Positions 34,923 through 43,997 of a DNA stretch of 64,000 bases are shown here, one piece after another. Position 1 is the first letter of the stretch; every line of letters starts with the position of its first letter. A model generated the notes under the pieces. It was given only the letters and a program-made list of their open reading frames with translations, ran no database searches and was not told the DNA's origin. The position numbers and the translations under genes are program-made. Source of the stretch: Ignavibacteriales bacterium (lineage in GTDB: Bacteria; Bacteroidota; Ignavibacteria; Ignavibacteriales; Ignavibacteriaceae); contig JADJEI010000001.1 in the NCBI GenBank assembly GCA_016709155.1, forward strand, positions 1,922,001-1,986,000. Direction: 5' to 3'.

Positions 34923-35045
34923 ATGAGTTTAGCATCAATAATAACTTCAATTGTTGTAGTTGGAATAGTTTGGGGAGGGTTAACGTATTTCCTTTTTAAA
35001 GCGATAAAATATGAAAAGAAAAAACTAAACGATGGCGAAGAGTAA
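34923..35045 (+). CDS. Small subunit of the NSS transporter (MetS-like)
   Basis: This 40-residue frame was found by reading the gap by eye. It starts at ATG 34923, three bases after the transporter stop, and encodes one transmembrane helix (SIITSIVVVGIVWGGLTYF) followed by a basic and acidic tail (KYEKKKLNDGEE). The size, position and topology match the MetS/small NSS subunits known from MetP-MetS systems, where the small protein is needed for transport. Its last 14 bases overlap the holA start at 35032. No other start was needed and there is no stop inside. Confidence 0.75.
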   Translation: MSLASIITSIVVVGIVWGGLTYFLFKAIKYEKKKLNDGEE

Positions 35046-36051
35046 ATTTACAGCACCTTCTGTGCTTGAAGCTATCCGACAAATTAAAAAGGGGACTTTG
35101 CTCCCCCTTTATTATTTCTTTGGAGTTGATGGATTTATTATCAATGAAGCATATCACTTGCTCGAAAAAAAAATATCACCTTTGATCTCCACCGAGTTTG
35201 ACAAGCAAGTAATTTATGCAAACGATAATTCATTAGTCGAAATTTTAGATGCGGCTTCGGCTTTCCCTTTTGGCTCGGATAAAAAATTTATTGTTGTGAA
35301 AGAGGCTGATAAATTAAAAGATAAAAAAGGATTAGTTTTTTATTGTAAACAACCCCCTTCGTTTACAACGCTTCTTTTTTTGCACAGCGGTGAAATTCCA
35401 AACCTGGATAGCGAACCATTCCCTTCTTTATATAGTTTTGGTTATTTATTTGAAGGAAAAGAATTAAAAAGAACTAATCTCATCGATTGGTTACTTGACT
35501 TTGCGGAATCCAAAAACCTCAAACTGTCTAAAGAGAATGCTCAAATGCTCGTAGATATTGTCGGCGAAAACAGGTCAATGCTCGAACATCAATTTGAAAA
35601 ATTCACTACTTTTCTCGGAGATAAAAAAGAAATATCTATTGAAACAATTACTGCGCTTTCAACCGAACTTAAAGAATTCAATATCTTTGATTTATTAAAT
35701 GCAATCGGCAAACGAGAGAAAGCAAAAGCCTTAAAAATTGTAATGAACCTGTATGAAAAAGAAAATGAACTTATCTCAATCGTAGCGATGTTGAATAAAT
35801 ATTTTACCGGTTTGTTAAGATTAAATGAAATGAATGAAAAAAAAATAGACCCGGTTATTCAAGCCAGAATCATAGGTACAAATAAATATTACCTTAAAGA
35901 TTATGAAAATGCCAGAAAAAATTTTTCTGATTTTCAATTGTATAATGCAATAGAAGCAATTTTAAAGGCTGATATTCAAAAGAAATCTTCTTTTACTGAC
36001 GATAGAACTTTGCTGACTGCCCTGATTTCGGAAATTTTAGCTGAGAAGTGA
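35032..36051 (+). CDS. holA: DNA polymerase III delta subunit
   Basis: HolA opens the sliding clamp in the clamp loader. The 339-residue sequence has the family entry (LPLYYFFGVDGFIINEAYHLL), the LIDWLLDFAESKNLKLS and ENRSMLEHQFEKFTTFLGDK blocks and the C-terminal helical domain (IVAMLNKYFTGLLRLNEM). The start ATG lies within the preceding small subunit gene. The sequence is divergent, as holA usually is, but the order of blocks is clear. Confidence 0.88.
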   Translation: MAKSKFTAPSVLEAIRQIKKGTLLPLYYFFGVDGFIINEAYHLLEKKISPLISTEFDKQVIYANDNSLVEILDAASAFPFGSDKKFIVVKEADKLKDKKGLVFYCKQPPSFTTLLFLHSGEIPNLDSEPFPSLYSFGYLFEGKELKRTNLIDWLLDFAESKNLKLSKENAQMLVDIVGENRSMLEHQFEKFTTFLGDKKEISIETITALSTELKEFNIFDLLNAIGKREKAKALKIVMNLYEKENELISIVAMLNKYFTGLLRLNEMNEKKIDPVIQARIIGTNKYYLKDYENARKNFSDFQLYNAIEAILKADIQKKSSFTDDRTLLTALISEILAEK

Positions 36052-36175
36052 TAATATCCAACTTTAGTAGTATCGCTTCATAAATAATTTACAACGGCAT
36101 TTCTATAATGAATTTGATTTTAATAAGTTCTGCTTGTAAATGAAACAAATAGTAGAATGGAAAGTATAAACTCAG

Positions 36176-36763
36176 TTGATTGAAAAACCGTTAAATGAAA
36201 AAACTGACGAAGAATTGATTCTGGAATTTCAGTCCGACAATAATATTAAGGCATTTGAAATTCTTGTAGCGAGATATAAAAATCCATTAATGAATTATGT
36301 GTTCAGATTTCTTGGAAATTATGAATCTTGTGCTGATGTAGTTCAGGAAACAATGATTAAAGTTTACAGATATAAAGATTCATACAGCGCCGTAGCAAAG
36401 TTCTCAACCTGGATTTACACCATAGCCGGTAACCTTGCGAGAACTGAATACCAGCGGCAGCGAAGAAGGAATCTTTTTTCTATTAGCGATTATGGCGAAG
36501 AGCATGAAAATTTTGATATCCCTGATAATAGCTATAGACCGGATGTTGCAACAGATTCCGGAATTAAAAACAAAATTATTCAAGATGCTCTCTTAAAAGT
36601 TTCCGCTGCATATCGTGAAGTTGTTATTCTCAGAGATATTCAAGAATTATCATATGAAGAAATTGCCGAGATTAAAAAAATCTCTGTTGGAACGGTCAAA
36701 TCAAAAATTAATCGTGGCAGGGCGCAGCTTCAAAAGCTGTTAAAGGGTATTTATAAGGAATGA
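36176..36763 (+). CDS. RNA polymerase sigma factor, ECF type
   Basis: The 195-residue protein has region 2 (AFEILVARYKNPLMNYVFRFLGNYESCADVVQETMIKVYRY, with the STWIYTIAGNLARTEYQRQRRR core) and region 4 (LLKVSAAYREVVILRDIQELSYEEIAEIKKISVGTVKSKINRGRAQLQK), both complete. The start used is a TTG at 36176. Its stop overlaps the next ATG by 4 bases. The following gene has one transmembrane helix and probably encodes its regulator. The target genes are unknown. Confidence 0.93.
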   Translation: MIEKPLNEKTDEELILEFQSDNNIKAFEILVARYKNPLMNYVFRFLGNYESCADVVQETMIKVYRYKDSYSAVAKFSTWIYTIAGNLARTEYQRQRRRNLFSISDYGEEHENFDIPDNSYRPDVATDSGIKNKIIQDALLKVSAAYREVVILRDIQELSYEEIAEIKKISVGTVKSKINRGRAQLQKLLKGIYKE

Positions 36764-37434
36764 TGATGGAAAATGATGACCTAAAATATAAAGGAGTTAT
36801 AAATTTGCTTAGGAATTTAAGAAAGATGCAAGCTACAAATAATTTCGAAGCTGATCTGATGAGAAAAATTAACGGCCCTCAAGCAGAGAAGCAAAAATCA
36901 TTATTTGATTTAATCTTTTCACCAGTGAAACTCATTCCGTCAGCAGCTTTAATAGCAACTGCTGTAATATTAATCTTTGTCGTAAATAATCATTCAACTG
37001 AAATAGAAGACCCCTTTTCGATTGAACCAAGGATGAGGGAGGATTTACTAATAAGCAAAGTGCCTATAACTCTTTCTTCTGAATCAATTGACGATTTGAA
37101 AAAAGAGATAGAAGATATATCTGTAACAGATAAAAAGTCTTTGCCAGAGTCCAAACCGTTTGAAAAAACAAATACTCCCTCAACATCAATTAAAACAGAG
37201 GACTCACGGGTTCTGATTGAAAAAAATGAGGAAGAATATTCTCAGGATAAAGATAAGTTAGTCACTTCAACCATTCCAAGTGATGATATTAAAAGTTCCT
37301 CAATTCCAAAATCCAATTTAAATTTCAAACAAATTAAATTAACAGACTCAAGCCGGATGGAAGTTGCAAAATTGAAGGAAAACGTAGATAAATATCTTAA
37401 AATTGAAAAAAAAGTTGAACGAAAAACTGATTGA
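36760..37434 (+). CDS. Single-helix membrane protein, candidate anti-sigma factor
   Basis: The 224-residue protein has a short cytoplasmic N-terminus (about 55 residues with NLLRNLRKMQATNNFEADLMRKI), one transmembrane helix (about 56-76), and a low-complexity Ser/Asp/Glu/Lys-rich periplasmic part with no known domain. The N-terminus resembles the helical sigma-binding part of anti-sigma factors but lacks the zinc-binding HxxxCxxC of the common type. The ATGA overlap with the ECF sigma gene is strong context for an anti-sigma role. No FecR-type domain is present. The function is inferred from context only. Confidence 0.6.
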   Translation: MMMENDDLKYKGVINLLRNLRKMQATNNFEADLMRKINGPQAEKQKSLFDLIFSPVKLIPSAALIATAVILIFVVNNHSTEIEDPFSIEPRMREDLLISKVPITLSSESIDDLKKEIEDISVTDKKSLPESKPFEKTNTPSTSIKTEDSRVLIEKNEEEYSQDKDKLVTSTIPSDDIKSSSIPKSNLNFKQIKLTDSSRMEVAKLKENVDKYLKIEKKVERKTD

Positions 37435-37508
37435 TTAGATTGGAATTAAATGCGGAGTTTCATATATTTTGCTTCAATTTTTAAGTAAACTTAATAGGTA
37501 TAGCAAAG

Positions 37509-37760
37509 ATGAAAAAAGGGATTCACCCCGATTATAAACCGGTTGTATTTCAAGATGTATCTTGCGATTTTTCAATTTTAACACGCTCAACTATTAAAAC
37601 ATCAGACACAATAGTTTGGAAAGACGGCAAAACTTATCCATTAGTGAAGCTTGAAATTTCGAGCGGCTCTCATCCATTTTTTACCGGTAAACAAAAACTA
37701 CTGGATTCTGCTGGAAGAGTTGAAAAGTTCAAAAGGAAATATTCCAAAAAAGAAGCTTAA
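37509..37760 (+). CDS. rpmE2: 50S ribosomal protein L31 type B
   Basis: L31 bridges the ribosomal subunits. The 83 residues begin KKGIHPDYKPVVFQDVS and contain TKQK-like FTGKQKLLDSAGRVEKFKRKYSK. It lacks the CxxC zinc pair of type A L31, so it is the zinc-free type B form. A strong terminator follows. No zinc-responsive regulator or second L31 gene is nearby, so it may be the only L31. Confidence 0.93.
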   Translation: MKKGIHPDYKPVVFQDVSCDFSILTRSTIKTSDTIVWKDGKTYPLVKLEISSGSHPFFTGKQKLLDSAGRVEKFKRKYSKKEA

Positions 37761-37784
37761 GTTTTTAACATCTTGGATTTAAGA

Positions 37785-37812
37785 AGCCAGTTTATTCTGG
37801 CTTTTTTATTTT
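37785..37812 (+). terminator. Intrinsic terminator after rpmE2
   Basis: AGCCAG (37785-37790) and CTGGCT (37797-37802) form a six-pair stem with a TTTATT loop followed by TTTTTTATTTT. It lies 24 bases after the rpmE2 stop and ends that transcript before the glmU-like gene. Confidence 0.85.
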
Positions 37813-37905
37813 GTGACCAATAATTTTTTCGCCATTTCATTAAGAGGAAAATTTTATTAAAATGTCGTAAATTATTCATACTAATTATTGATTAAATAAA
37901 AGCCC

Positions 37906-39168
37906 ATGCAGATCTGCCTTTTTGAAGACATAAACGTTTATAAACTGAACCCTCTTGTTTATGCAAGACCGGTTTATGACCTCTTTGCCGGGACATCCTT
38001 ACTAAAAGAGAAAATCTTATCAGCATACCCCAGCTCTAGTTTCACTCTTCATTGCAGACCATATTTAGAGGGTGTGGTAAAACAAAATAATCCTAACGCA
38101 TCGGTCAATTCTATCGAATCAGATGAATGCTTATTCATAAACGGGAGGATAATCGCTCCTCCAAATCTTAATGAAATAATTCCCCTCATTTCCGGCGTAG
38201 ATAAGGTTTATGTAAATGGCGAGACAGTGATCGCAGCACGGGTAAGTGGAAAAAAATTATCCTACCTCAAGAATTTCAAAAGAGATTTATTTGAACTTTC
38301 GCATTTTGAAGGTTTACCAATTGAGCTTGTAAACATAAAGACTGTTCAATACCCATGGGAACTAATAACTACAAATGGGAAATTAATTAATGAGGAATTT
38401 GAAAAAATAAAATTTTCCCGAAAAGAAAATTATTCTGCATACAAACTTTACGATGGTGCCCATCTAATTGAAAATGAAAATATTGTTATTGGTGCAGGCA
38501 GCACTATAAAACCCGGCGCAGTGCTTGATGCTTCCAACGGATCTATCATTATTCAAGAGGAAGTTGAAATTTCTCCGAACGCTGTTATTGAGGGACCGGT
38601 TTTTATTGGAAAAAAATCCAAAGTGAAATGCGGCGCATATATTTATGAAAATGTATCTATCGGTCACACTTGTAAAGTCGGCGGTGAAATTGAAGAATCC
38701 ATTTTCATGCCATATTCAAATAAACAACATGCAGGATTTATCGGACACTCCTACCTTGGAAGCTGGGTCAACTTAGGTGCAGATACTAACTGCAGTGATC
38801 TCAAAAACAATTACAGTAAAATTACTGTGAAAATAAATAATGAACCTGTTGATACAGGATTGCAGTTCGTCGGACTAATTATGGGTGACCACTCCAAAAC
38901 GGGCATTAACACAATGCTGAATACCGGAACAATAACTGGATTCTGCAGCAACATTTTCGGCGCCGGATTCCCCGCAAAATTTATCCCGTCGTTTTCTTGG
39001 GGCGGGGGTGATTCTTTTGTTGAATATGAAATCAGTAAAGCAATTGAAACTTTCAAAATTGTTTGCAAGCGTAGAAACGTGACTTTAACAAATACCGATG
39101 AAATTATGACTAGAAAAATATTCGAACTAACTGCTCAAGAAAGAATTAATTTGAAAGTGAAGGTTTAA
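37906..39168 (+). CDS. GlmU-like sugar-phosphate nucleotidyltransferase/acyltransferase
   Basis: The 420-residue protein fits the alternative bacterial GlmU family. The N-terminal half (LFEDINVYKLNPLVYARPVYDLFAGTSLLKEKI) is a nucleotidyltransferase-like domain. The C-terminal half is a left-handed beta-helix of hexapeptide repeats (VIGAGSTIKPGAVLDASNGS, FIGKKSKVKCGAYIYENVSIG). It probably makes UDP-N-acetylglucosamine or a related nucleotide sugar for wall or lipopolysaccharide synthesis. The usual GlmU N-terminal signature (LAAGxGTRM) is absent, which is normal for this family. A 2-base gap separates it from rsmB. Confidence 0.8.
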   Translation: MQICLFEDINVYKLNPLVYARPVYDLFAGTSLLKEKILSAYPSSSFTLHCRPYLEGVVKQNNPNASVNSIESDECLFINGRIIAPPNLNEIIPLISGVDKVYVNGETVIAARVSGKKLSYLKNFKRDLFELSHFEGLPIELVNIKTVQYPWELITTNGKLINEEFEKIKFSRKENYSAYKLYDGAHLIENENIVIGAGSTIKPGAVLDASNGSIIIQEEVEISPNAVIEGPVFIGKKSKVKCGAYIYENVSIGHTCKVGGEIEESIFMPYSNKQHAGFIGHSYLGSWVNLGADTNCSDLKNNYSKITVKINNEPVDTGLQFVGLIMGDHSKTGINTMLNTGTITGFCSNIFGAGFPAKFIPSFSWGGGDSFVEYEISKAIETFKIVCKRRNVTLTNTDEIMTRKIFELTAQERINLKVKV

Positions 39169-39170
39169 AA

Positions 39171-40493
39171 GTGCTGCTTGAAGAACATAAAGTTGAACAT
39201 CTCTACGAAGGTGTACGTGGGTTGGCAGTAAAAATTCTTAATAAGGTCGAAAGAACTGATTCCTACCTTGAGCGATTACTTGACAATGAAATGCGCAATT
39301 CCGAATTAGGCGGGGCAGATAAAGCCTTGCTCTATGAAATTACTCACGGAGTAACAAGGTGGATGGGAAGGCTTGATTGGATATTAAATGGGTTTTACAA
39401 AGGACAATTCTCTAAAGCAATTCCCAATCTTAAGAATGGTTTAAGAGTTGCGCTTTATCAGATACTGTTTCTCGACAGAATCCCTGATCACGCTGCTGTG
39501 AATGAAGCAGTTGAGTTTGTTAAAAAATTGCAGGGACAAAAGCCTGCTGACTTCACCAATGCTATTTTAAGAAATATTATCCGAAGTAAAACTGCCATTA
39601 GATATCCTGACCCGGAGGAAGACCTCGTTGGGTATTTTACAGCTTACTTATCCCACCCCTCCTGGATGGTAAAAAGATATATTCAACGATTTGGTAGAGA
39701 AGATACCGAAAAACTTCTAAATGCTAATAATGAAAAACCATATCTAACTCTCAGGATTAATGCACTCAAAGCTACGCCCGAAGAATTTGCTTTACTCATG
39801 AATTCTGTTAATCTAAAATTTTCTCAGGGAAATTATCTACCTGAATTTTTTAAACTTCAGAATCTAACAAATATAACCGGTTGGGAATATTTTACTAAAG
39901 GATATTTTAATATTCAGGATGAAAGCGCGGGGCTTGCCTGCCGGCTGCTTGATGTAAGTGAAGATATGAGAGTGCTTGATCTATGTGCTGCACCCGGGGG
40001 TAAAACTGCTTATCTCGCATCCATTATGAAAGATAAAGGCGAAATTGTTGCAATAGATAAATATGAAAGCAGATTAAATTTGGTCAGAAAGAATTTGACA
40101 AGACTCGAAGTTAAATCAGTTAGAACTGTTGAAGCCGATGCACTCGAATTTGCTGATCAGCAATTTGACCGTGTCCTGGCAGATGTCCCTTGCTCTGGAA
40201 CCGGGACACTCTCTAAAAAACCGGATATTAAATGGAAAAAAAATATTTTTGATATAAGAGCCAATACAGAGCTACAATACAATATTCTCCTGAAAGCTGC
40301 TTCGCTGGTTAAGGTGGGTGGTGTTGTTGTTTACAGCACCTGTTCTATTGAACCGGAAGAGAACTTTGATTTGGTAAAGCGGTTCTTAGAAAATAATCCT
40401 GATTTCGAATTTGAATCTGCAAAAGATAGATTTCCCCGGAACTCGTTGATGCGAATGGCTGCATACAAACTCTACCCCATATTCATCAACTAG
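39171..40493 (+). CDS. rsmB: 16S rRNA (cytosine(967)-C(5))-methyltransferase
   Basis: RsmB methylates C967 of 16S rRNA. The 440-residue protein has an N-terminal NusB-like domain (RGLAVKILNKVERTDSYLERLLDNEM) and a C-terminal SAM-dependent RNA m5C methyltransferase with the SAM motif LDLCAAPGGKT and the catalytic VPCSGTG plus the second cysteine in VYSTCSIEPEENF. The start codon is GTG. Both catalytic cysteines are present. Confidence 0.94.
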   Translation: MLLEEHKVEHLYEGVRGLAVKILNKVERTDSYLERLLDNEMRNSELGGADKALLYEITHGVTRWMGRLDWILNGFYKGQFSKAIPNLKNGLRVALYQILFLDRIPDHAAVNEAVEFVKKLQGQKPADFTNAILRNIIRSKTAIRYPDPEEDLVGYFTAYLSHPSWMVKRYIQRFGREDTEKLLNANNEKPYLTLRINALKATPEEFALLMNSVNLKFSQGNYLPEFFKLQNLTNITGWEYFTKGYFNIQDESAGLACRLLDVSEDMRVLDLCAAPGGKTAYLASIMKDKGEIVAIDKYESRLNLVRKNLTRLEVKSVRTVEADALEFADQQFDRVLADVPCSGTGTLSKKPDIKWKKNIFDIRANTELQYNILLKAASLVKVGGVVVYSTCSIEPEENFDLVKRFLENNPDFEFESAKDRFPRNSLMRMAAYKLYPIFIN

Positions 40494-40505
40494 ATGGGGC
40501 TTTTG
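40475..40505 (+). terminator. Terminator-like hairpin at the rsmB end
   Basis: CCCCAT (40475-40480) and ATGGGG (40494-40499) pair across a 13-base loop that includes the rsmB stop codon, followed by CTTTTG. It is a weak terminator with a long loop, placed before the RodZ-like gene. Confidence 0.4.
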
Positions 40506-40549
40506 CAGCAAAATTAATTAGAAGAAATTAAAAATTATCAAGTAGATAT

Positions 40550-41431
40550 ATGCTTACTAAATTTGCCGAAGAATTAAAACAAGTCAGATTAAATAGCAAT
40601 GTCACTCTACAGCAAATGGCTAATAAAACAAAAATTGATTTCAAATTTCTTGAAGCAATTGATGAAGGCAACTTTGCCTTTCTTCCAGATCTTTACATCC
40701 GCGCATTTATTAAAGAGTATGCATCATTTATTGGTCTTAATCCCGACAGTACAATTAAAAAATTTGAGGCTGCTAAAAAAGGAGAATATCCCGCTGAAGG
40801 AACTGATAAACCATTCTTACAGTCAATTATAGAAAATGAACAATCCGAACAAAAGAAATTACCTTTATCCACTAGACCTCTTATTTCCTATTCTGATATT
40901 AGAGAGAATGAAACACGTAATTCTTCGGATCAAAAAAGGGCTCAGATTCTTTTTGCACTAATCGCCGGGATAACAATTATTCTAAGTGCTGTTATTTATT
41001 TTCTATTTTTTAACGGCGGCGATAAAATTATTATTTCAGAAAGACCCTACGAAGAAAGTATTGAAGAAAACTCCAGATATGTTGAACAACCCGTATTGGA
41101 TACCTCAAAAATTGAATCATCAGATAGTGTTCTAACAATAGTATCAGGGGATAGTCTTTTGTTAAAAATAACCAGCACAAATCAATGCTGGGTAAATGTA
41201 ATTAAAGATGATAATTCGGAAATAGAGTTTACACTTCCCCCTGCTTCTTCTAAAATTATTAAAGCAGCTAATAGCTTTAAGTTAATACTGGGAAACTCGG
41301 GCGGAATACAATTATCGGTAAATAATAAGCCGCTGCAGTTTGAAGGAATCCCTGGTGCAGTTCGCTATGTAAAAATCACTACTGCCGGAGTGGAGTATCT
41401 GACTACCCGCCCCTTAGTCAATCCTCAATGA
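40550..41431 (+). CDS. RodZ-like helix-turn-helix membrane protein
   Basis: RodZ ties the MreB cytoskeleton to the wall synthesis machinery. The 293-residue protein has an N-terminal HTH of the RodZ type (LKQVRLNSNVTLQQMANKTKIDFKFLEAIDEGNFAFLP), a linker, one transmembrane helix (about residues 139-155) and a periplasmic DUF4115-type domain (VSGDSLLLKITSTNQCWVNV, QLSVNNKPLQFEG). No mreB gene is near. Its stop overlaps the ligA start by 4 bases. Confidence 0.82.
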   Translation: MLTKFAEELKQVRLNSNVTLQQMANKTKIDFKFLEAIDEGNFAFLPDLYIRAFIKEYASFIGLNPDSTIKKFEAAKKGEYPAEGTDKPFLQSIIENEQSEQKKLPLSTRPLISYSDIRENETRNSSDQKRAQILFALIAGITIILSAVIYFLFFNGGDKIIISERPYEESIEENSRYVEQPVLDTSKIESSDSVLTIVSGDSLLLKITSTNQCWVNVIKDDNSEIEFTLPPASSKIIKAANSFKLILGNSGGIQLSVNNKPLQFEGIPGAVRYVKITTAGVEYLTTRPLVNPQ

Positions 41432-43461
41432 AGTCTATATCGGCTAAAGACAGAATAGAATATCTTCGTGTGCAAATAAGAGAACACGAACACAAGTATT
41501 ATATTCTTGCTGAACCATCAATAAGTGATTACGAATACGATTTATTAGTTAGTGAATTGGAACGGCTTGAAAAAGAAAACCCGGAATTAATCACCCCAGA
41601 TTCCCCGACTCAAAGAGTAGGAAAAGACCTCACTAAAGAATTCAAATCCATACAACACAAAGTTCCTATGTTGAGTCTATCTAATACTTACAGTGAAGGA
41701 GAACTTTTAGAGTTTGATAGAAGGGTGCGGGAGGGGTTGCCCGAAAATGAAAAAATCGAATATGTAGTTGAATTTAAAATTGACGGCGCTTCTGTTAGTT
41801 TGAATTATACTGATGGAATACTAAGAACAGCAGCAACTCGAGGGGATGGGATCGTTGGTGAAGAAATTACGGCAAATGTTAAAACAATAAAATCAATTCC
41901 GCTTAAAATAAATATTCCTAAAAATTTTCATTATAAGCTGCGCAGTATCGAAGTTCGCGGCGAAATATTTATGAAGATTTCCGATTTCATAAATCTAAAC
42001 AATCAAAGAGCCGGGCAAGGAGAAAAACTTTTTGCGAATCCAAGAAACTCTTCTGCTGGAACTTTAAAAATTCAGGACCCGAAGATAGTTGCAAAACGAC
42101 CGTTGAATATTTTCACTTATTTTTTAATAAGTACTGAGGAAGAATTTAAATCGCAATCTGAAAATCTTGAGATATTAAAAATACTTGGTTTTAATGTTAA
42201 TCCGGCTTATAGAGTTTGCAAAAACATACAAGAGGTAATTCGGGTTTGCAGGGAATTTGAAGCGCAAAGAAATTCACTCGAATATGAAATTGACGGCGCT
42301 GTTATAAAAGTTAATTCAATTCGTCATCAAAAAATATTAGGCAGCATCGCTAAATCACCTCGATGGGCAGTCGCCTTTAAGTTTAAAGCTAAGCAGGCAT
42401 TTACACTAATAAATAATATTACATGGCAGGTGGGGAGAACCGGCGCAATAACTCCAGTAGCAGAATTAGAACCGGTGCACCTGGCAGGTTCAACTATCAG
42501 CCGTGCTACTTTACACAACTATGACGAAATTGTGAGAAAAGATATCCGAGTTGGCGATAAGGTTGTAATTGAAAAGGGTGGTGATGTAATTCCTAAAGTT
42601 GTTGCCGTAGTTCTAAGCGAAAGGAAAAGTGAAATATCGCCTGTAGTAGCTCCTGAATATTGTCCTGTGTGTAAATCAACTGTTATTAAACCTGAAAACG
42701 AAGTTGCCATTTATTGTGATAATTCTGAATGCCCCGCACAAATTAAAGGCAGGCTCGAACATTTTGCTTCACGCGGGGCAATGGATATAGAAGGGCTCGG
42801 AGAAGCATTAGTAGATTTATTCGTAGAAAAGAAATTTCTAAAAACCTATGCTGATATTTTTCAGTTAAAACAAAAAAGAGAAAATCTGATAAGCATTGAA
42901 AGGCTGGGTGAAAAAAGTGTAGACAACCTTCTCAAAGCGATTGAGGAAAGTAAAAAACAGCCGTTTGAGAAAGTACTATTTGCTCTCGGGATAAGGTATG
43001 TCGGGGCAGGTGCTGCAAAAAAACTTGCTTCTCATTTTTTAACCATTAATAATCTTTCGAACGCATCGGAGGAAGAGATTATATCGGTTCCCGAAATTGG
43101 TCCAAGCATAGCAAAAAGTGTTGTACAATTTTTTTCAAACAAGGGCAATCAGCATATAATAGAACTACTAAAAGAAGCTGGCATCAATTTTAAAACCGCT
43201 AAGAAAAAGATAGAAGACAATTTTTTCACAAATAACACTTTTGTTTTAACCGGCACGTTAAAAAAATTTTCAAGGGAAGAGGCAGCAGATAAAATATCAG
43301 CGCTTGGAGGGAAGGTTACTTCTTCGGTAAGTTCTAAAACGAATTACGTAATCGCAGGCGAAAACGCAGGATCAAAATTAACTAAAGCTGAATCTATCGG
43401 TGTAGCTGTGCTTACTGAAGAGGAGTTTCTTCAAAAGCTTTATGAAGCAGGAAATAAATGA
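41428..43461 (+). CDS. ligA: NAD-dependent DNA ligase
   Basis: LigA seals nicks in replication and repair using NAD+. The 677 residues contain the adenylation domain with the active lysine Lys117 in EFKIDGASVSL, the oligonucleotide-binding fold, a four-cysteine zinc finger (CPVCKSTV, YCDNSECPAQ), helix-hairpin-helix repeats and a C-terminal BRCT domain (FVLTGTLKKFSREEAADKI). The length is normal and all elements are intact. The 3' end overlaps the next gene by 4 bases. Confidence 0.97.
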   Translation: MKSISAKDRIEYLRVQIREHEHKYYILAEPSISDYEYDLLVSELERLEKENPELITPDSPTQRVGKDLTKEFKSIQHKVPMLSLSNTYSEGELLEFDRRVREGLPENEKIEYVVEFKIDGASVSLNYTDGILRTAATRGDGIVGEEITANVKTIKSIPLKINIPKNFHYKLRSIEVRGEIFMKISDFINLNNQRAGQGEKLFANPRNSSAGTLKIQDPKIVAKRPLNIFTYFLISTEEEFKSQSENLEILKILGFNVNPAYRVCKNIQEVIRVCREFEAQRNSLEYEIDGAVIKVNSIRHQKILGSIAKSPRWAVAFKFKAKQAFTLINNITWQVGRTGAITPVAELEPVHLAGSTISRATLHNYDEIVRKDIRVGDKVVIEKGGDVIPKVVAVVLSERKSEISPVVAPEYCPVCKSTVIKPENEVAIYCDNSECPAQIKGRLEHFASRGAMDIEGLGEALVDLFVEKKFLKTYADIFQLKQKRENLISIERLGEKSVDNLLKAIEESKKQPFEKVLFALGIRYVGAGAAKKLASHFLTINNLSNASEEEIISVPEIGPSIAKSVVQFFSNKGNQHIIELLKEAGINFKTAKKKIEDNFFTNNTFVLTGTLKKFSREEAADKISALGGKVTSSVSSKTNYVIAGENAGSKLTKAESIGVAVLTEEEFLQKLYEAGNK

Positions 43462-43988
43462 TCAAACTATTTAAGGATATTGCTGCGAAGGTTGTCCTGA
43501 AAAAAATTTCAAAACAGACAAAGCTTCCTGAACAGCGATTTAATTTGTTCTTTCAAAAATCTTATTCGTTTTTATTAGTAATGCCCGAAAATGAAGATGA
43601 TTTCACTAACTCGTTTTTAATTTTGGAATATCTGGAAAAAAACAAGAAAAATATTTCAATCCTAACTTATGATTATCGTGTTAGTAAGCTTCCTGTAAAG
43701 TTTAAATCAAGGGTGATTGATCACGGTGTAAAAGATATGAATAAATTTGACCTGCCGGTAAAAGATTTCACAAATAGACTTAATGAAAAAAAATTCGATG
43801 TGGTTCTTGATTTAAGCAAAGATGGAAATTATTTTCACAAAATTTTGGTTTGTAAAATTAAATCATTATTAAAAGTTGGATTTGAAAAACCTAATGGCGA
43901 TAAATTTTATAACGTTATGATTAGAATTGAGGAAAACAATTCTGAAAATTCTTATCAAAATTTCTTAAATTGCCTTCGAATGTTTTAA
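43458..43988 (+). CDS. Uncharacterised protein, possibly DUF6913-like
   Basis: The 176-residue protein begins with a basic helix (KLFKDIAAKVVLKKISKQTK) and then shows an alpha/beta pattern with SFLLVMPENEDDFTNSFLILEYLE and FDVVLDLSKDGNYFHKILVCKIKSLLKVGFEKPN. This resembles the first half of family 9 glycosyltransferases and the small DUF6913 proteins of Bacteroidota. No catalytic residues can be named. It is coupled to ligA by an ATGA overlap and precedes a STAS protein by 9 bases. The family assignment is a guess. Confidence 0.5.
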   Translation: MIKLFKDIAAKVVLKKISKQTKLPEQRFNLFFQKSYSFLLVMPENEDDFTNSFLILEYLEKNKKNISILTYDYRVSKLPVKFKSRVIDHGVKDMNKFDLPVKDFTNRLNEKKFDVVLDLSKDGNYFHKILVCKIKSLLKVGFEKPNGDKFYNVMIRIEENNSENSYQNFLNCLRMF

Positions 43989-43997
43989 GGATTTACA

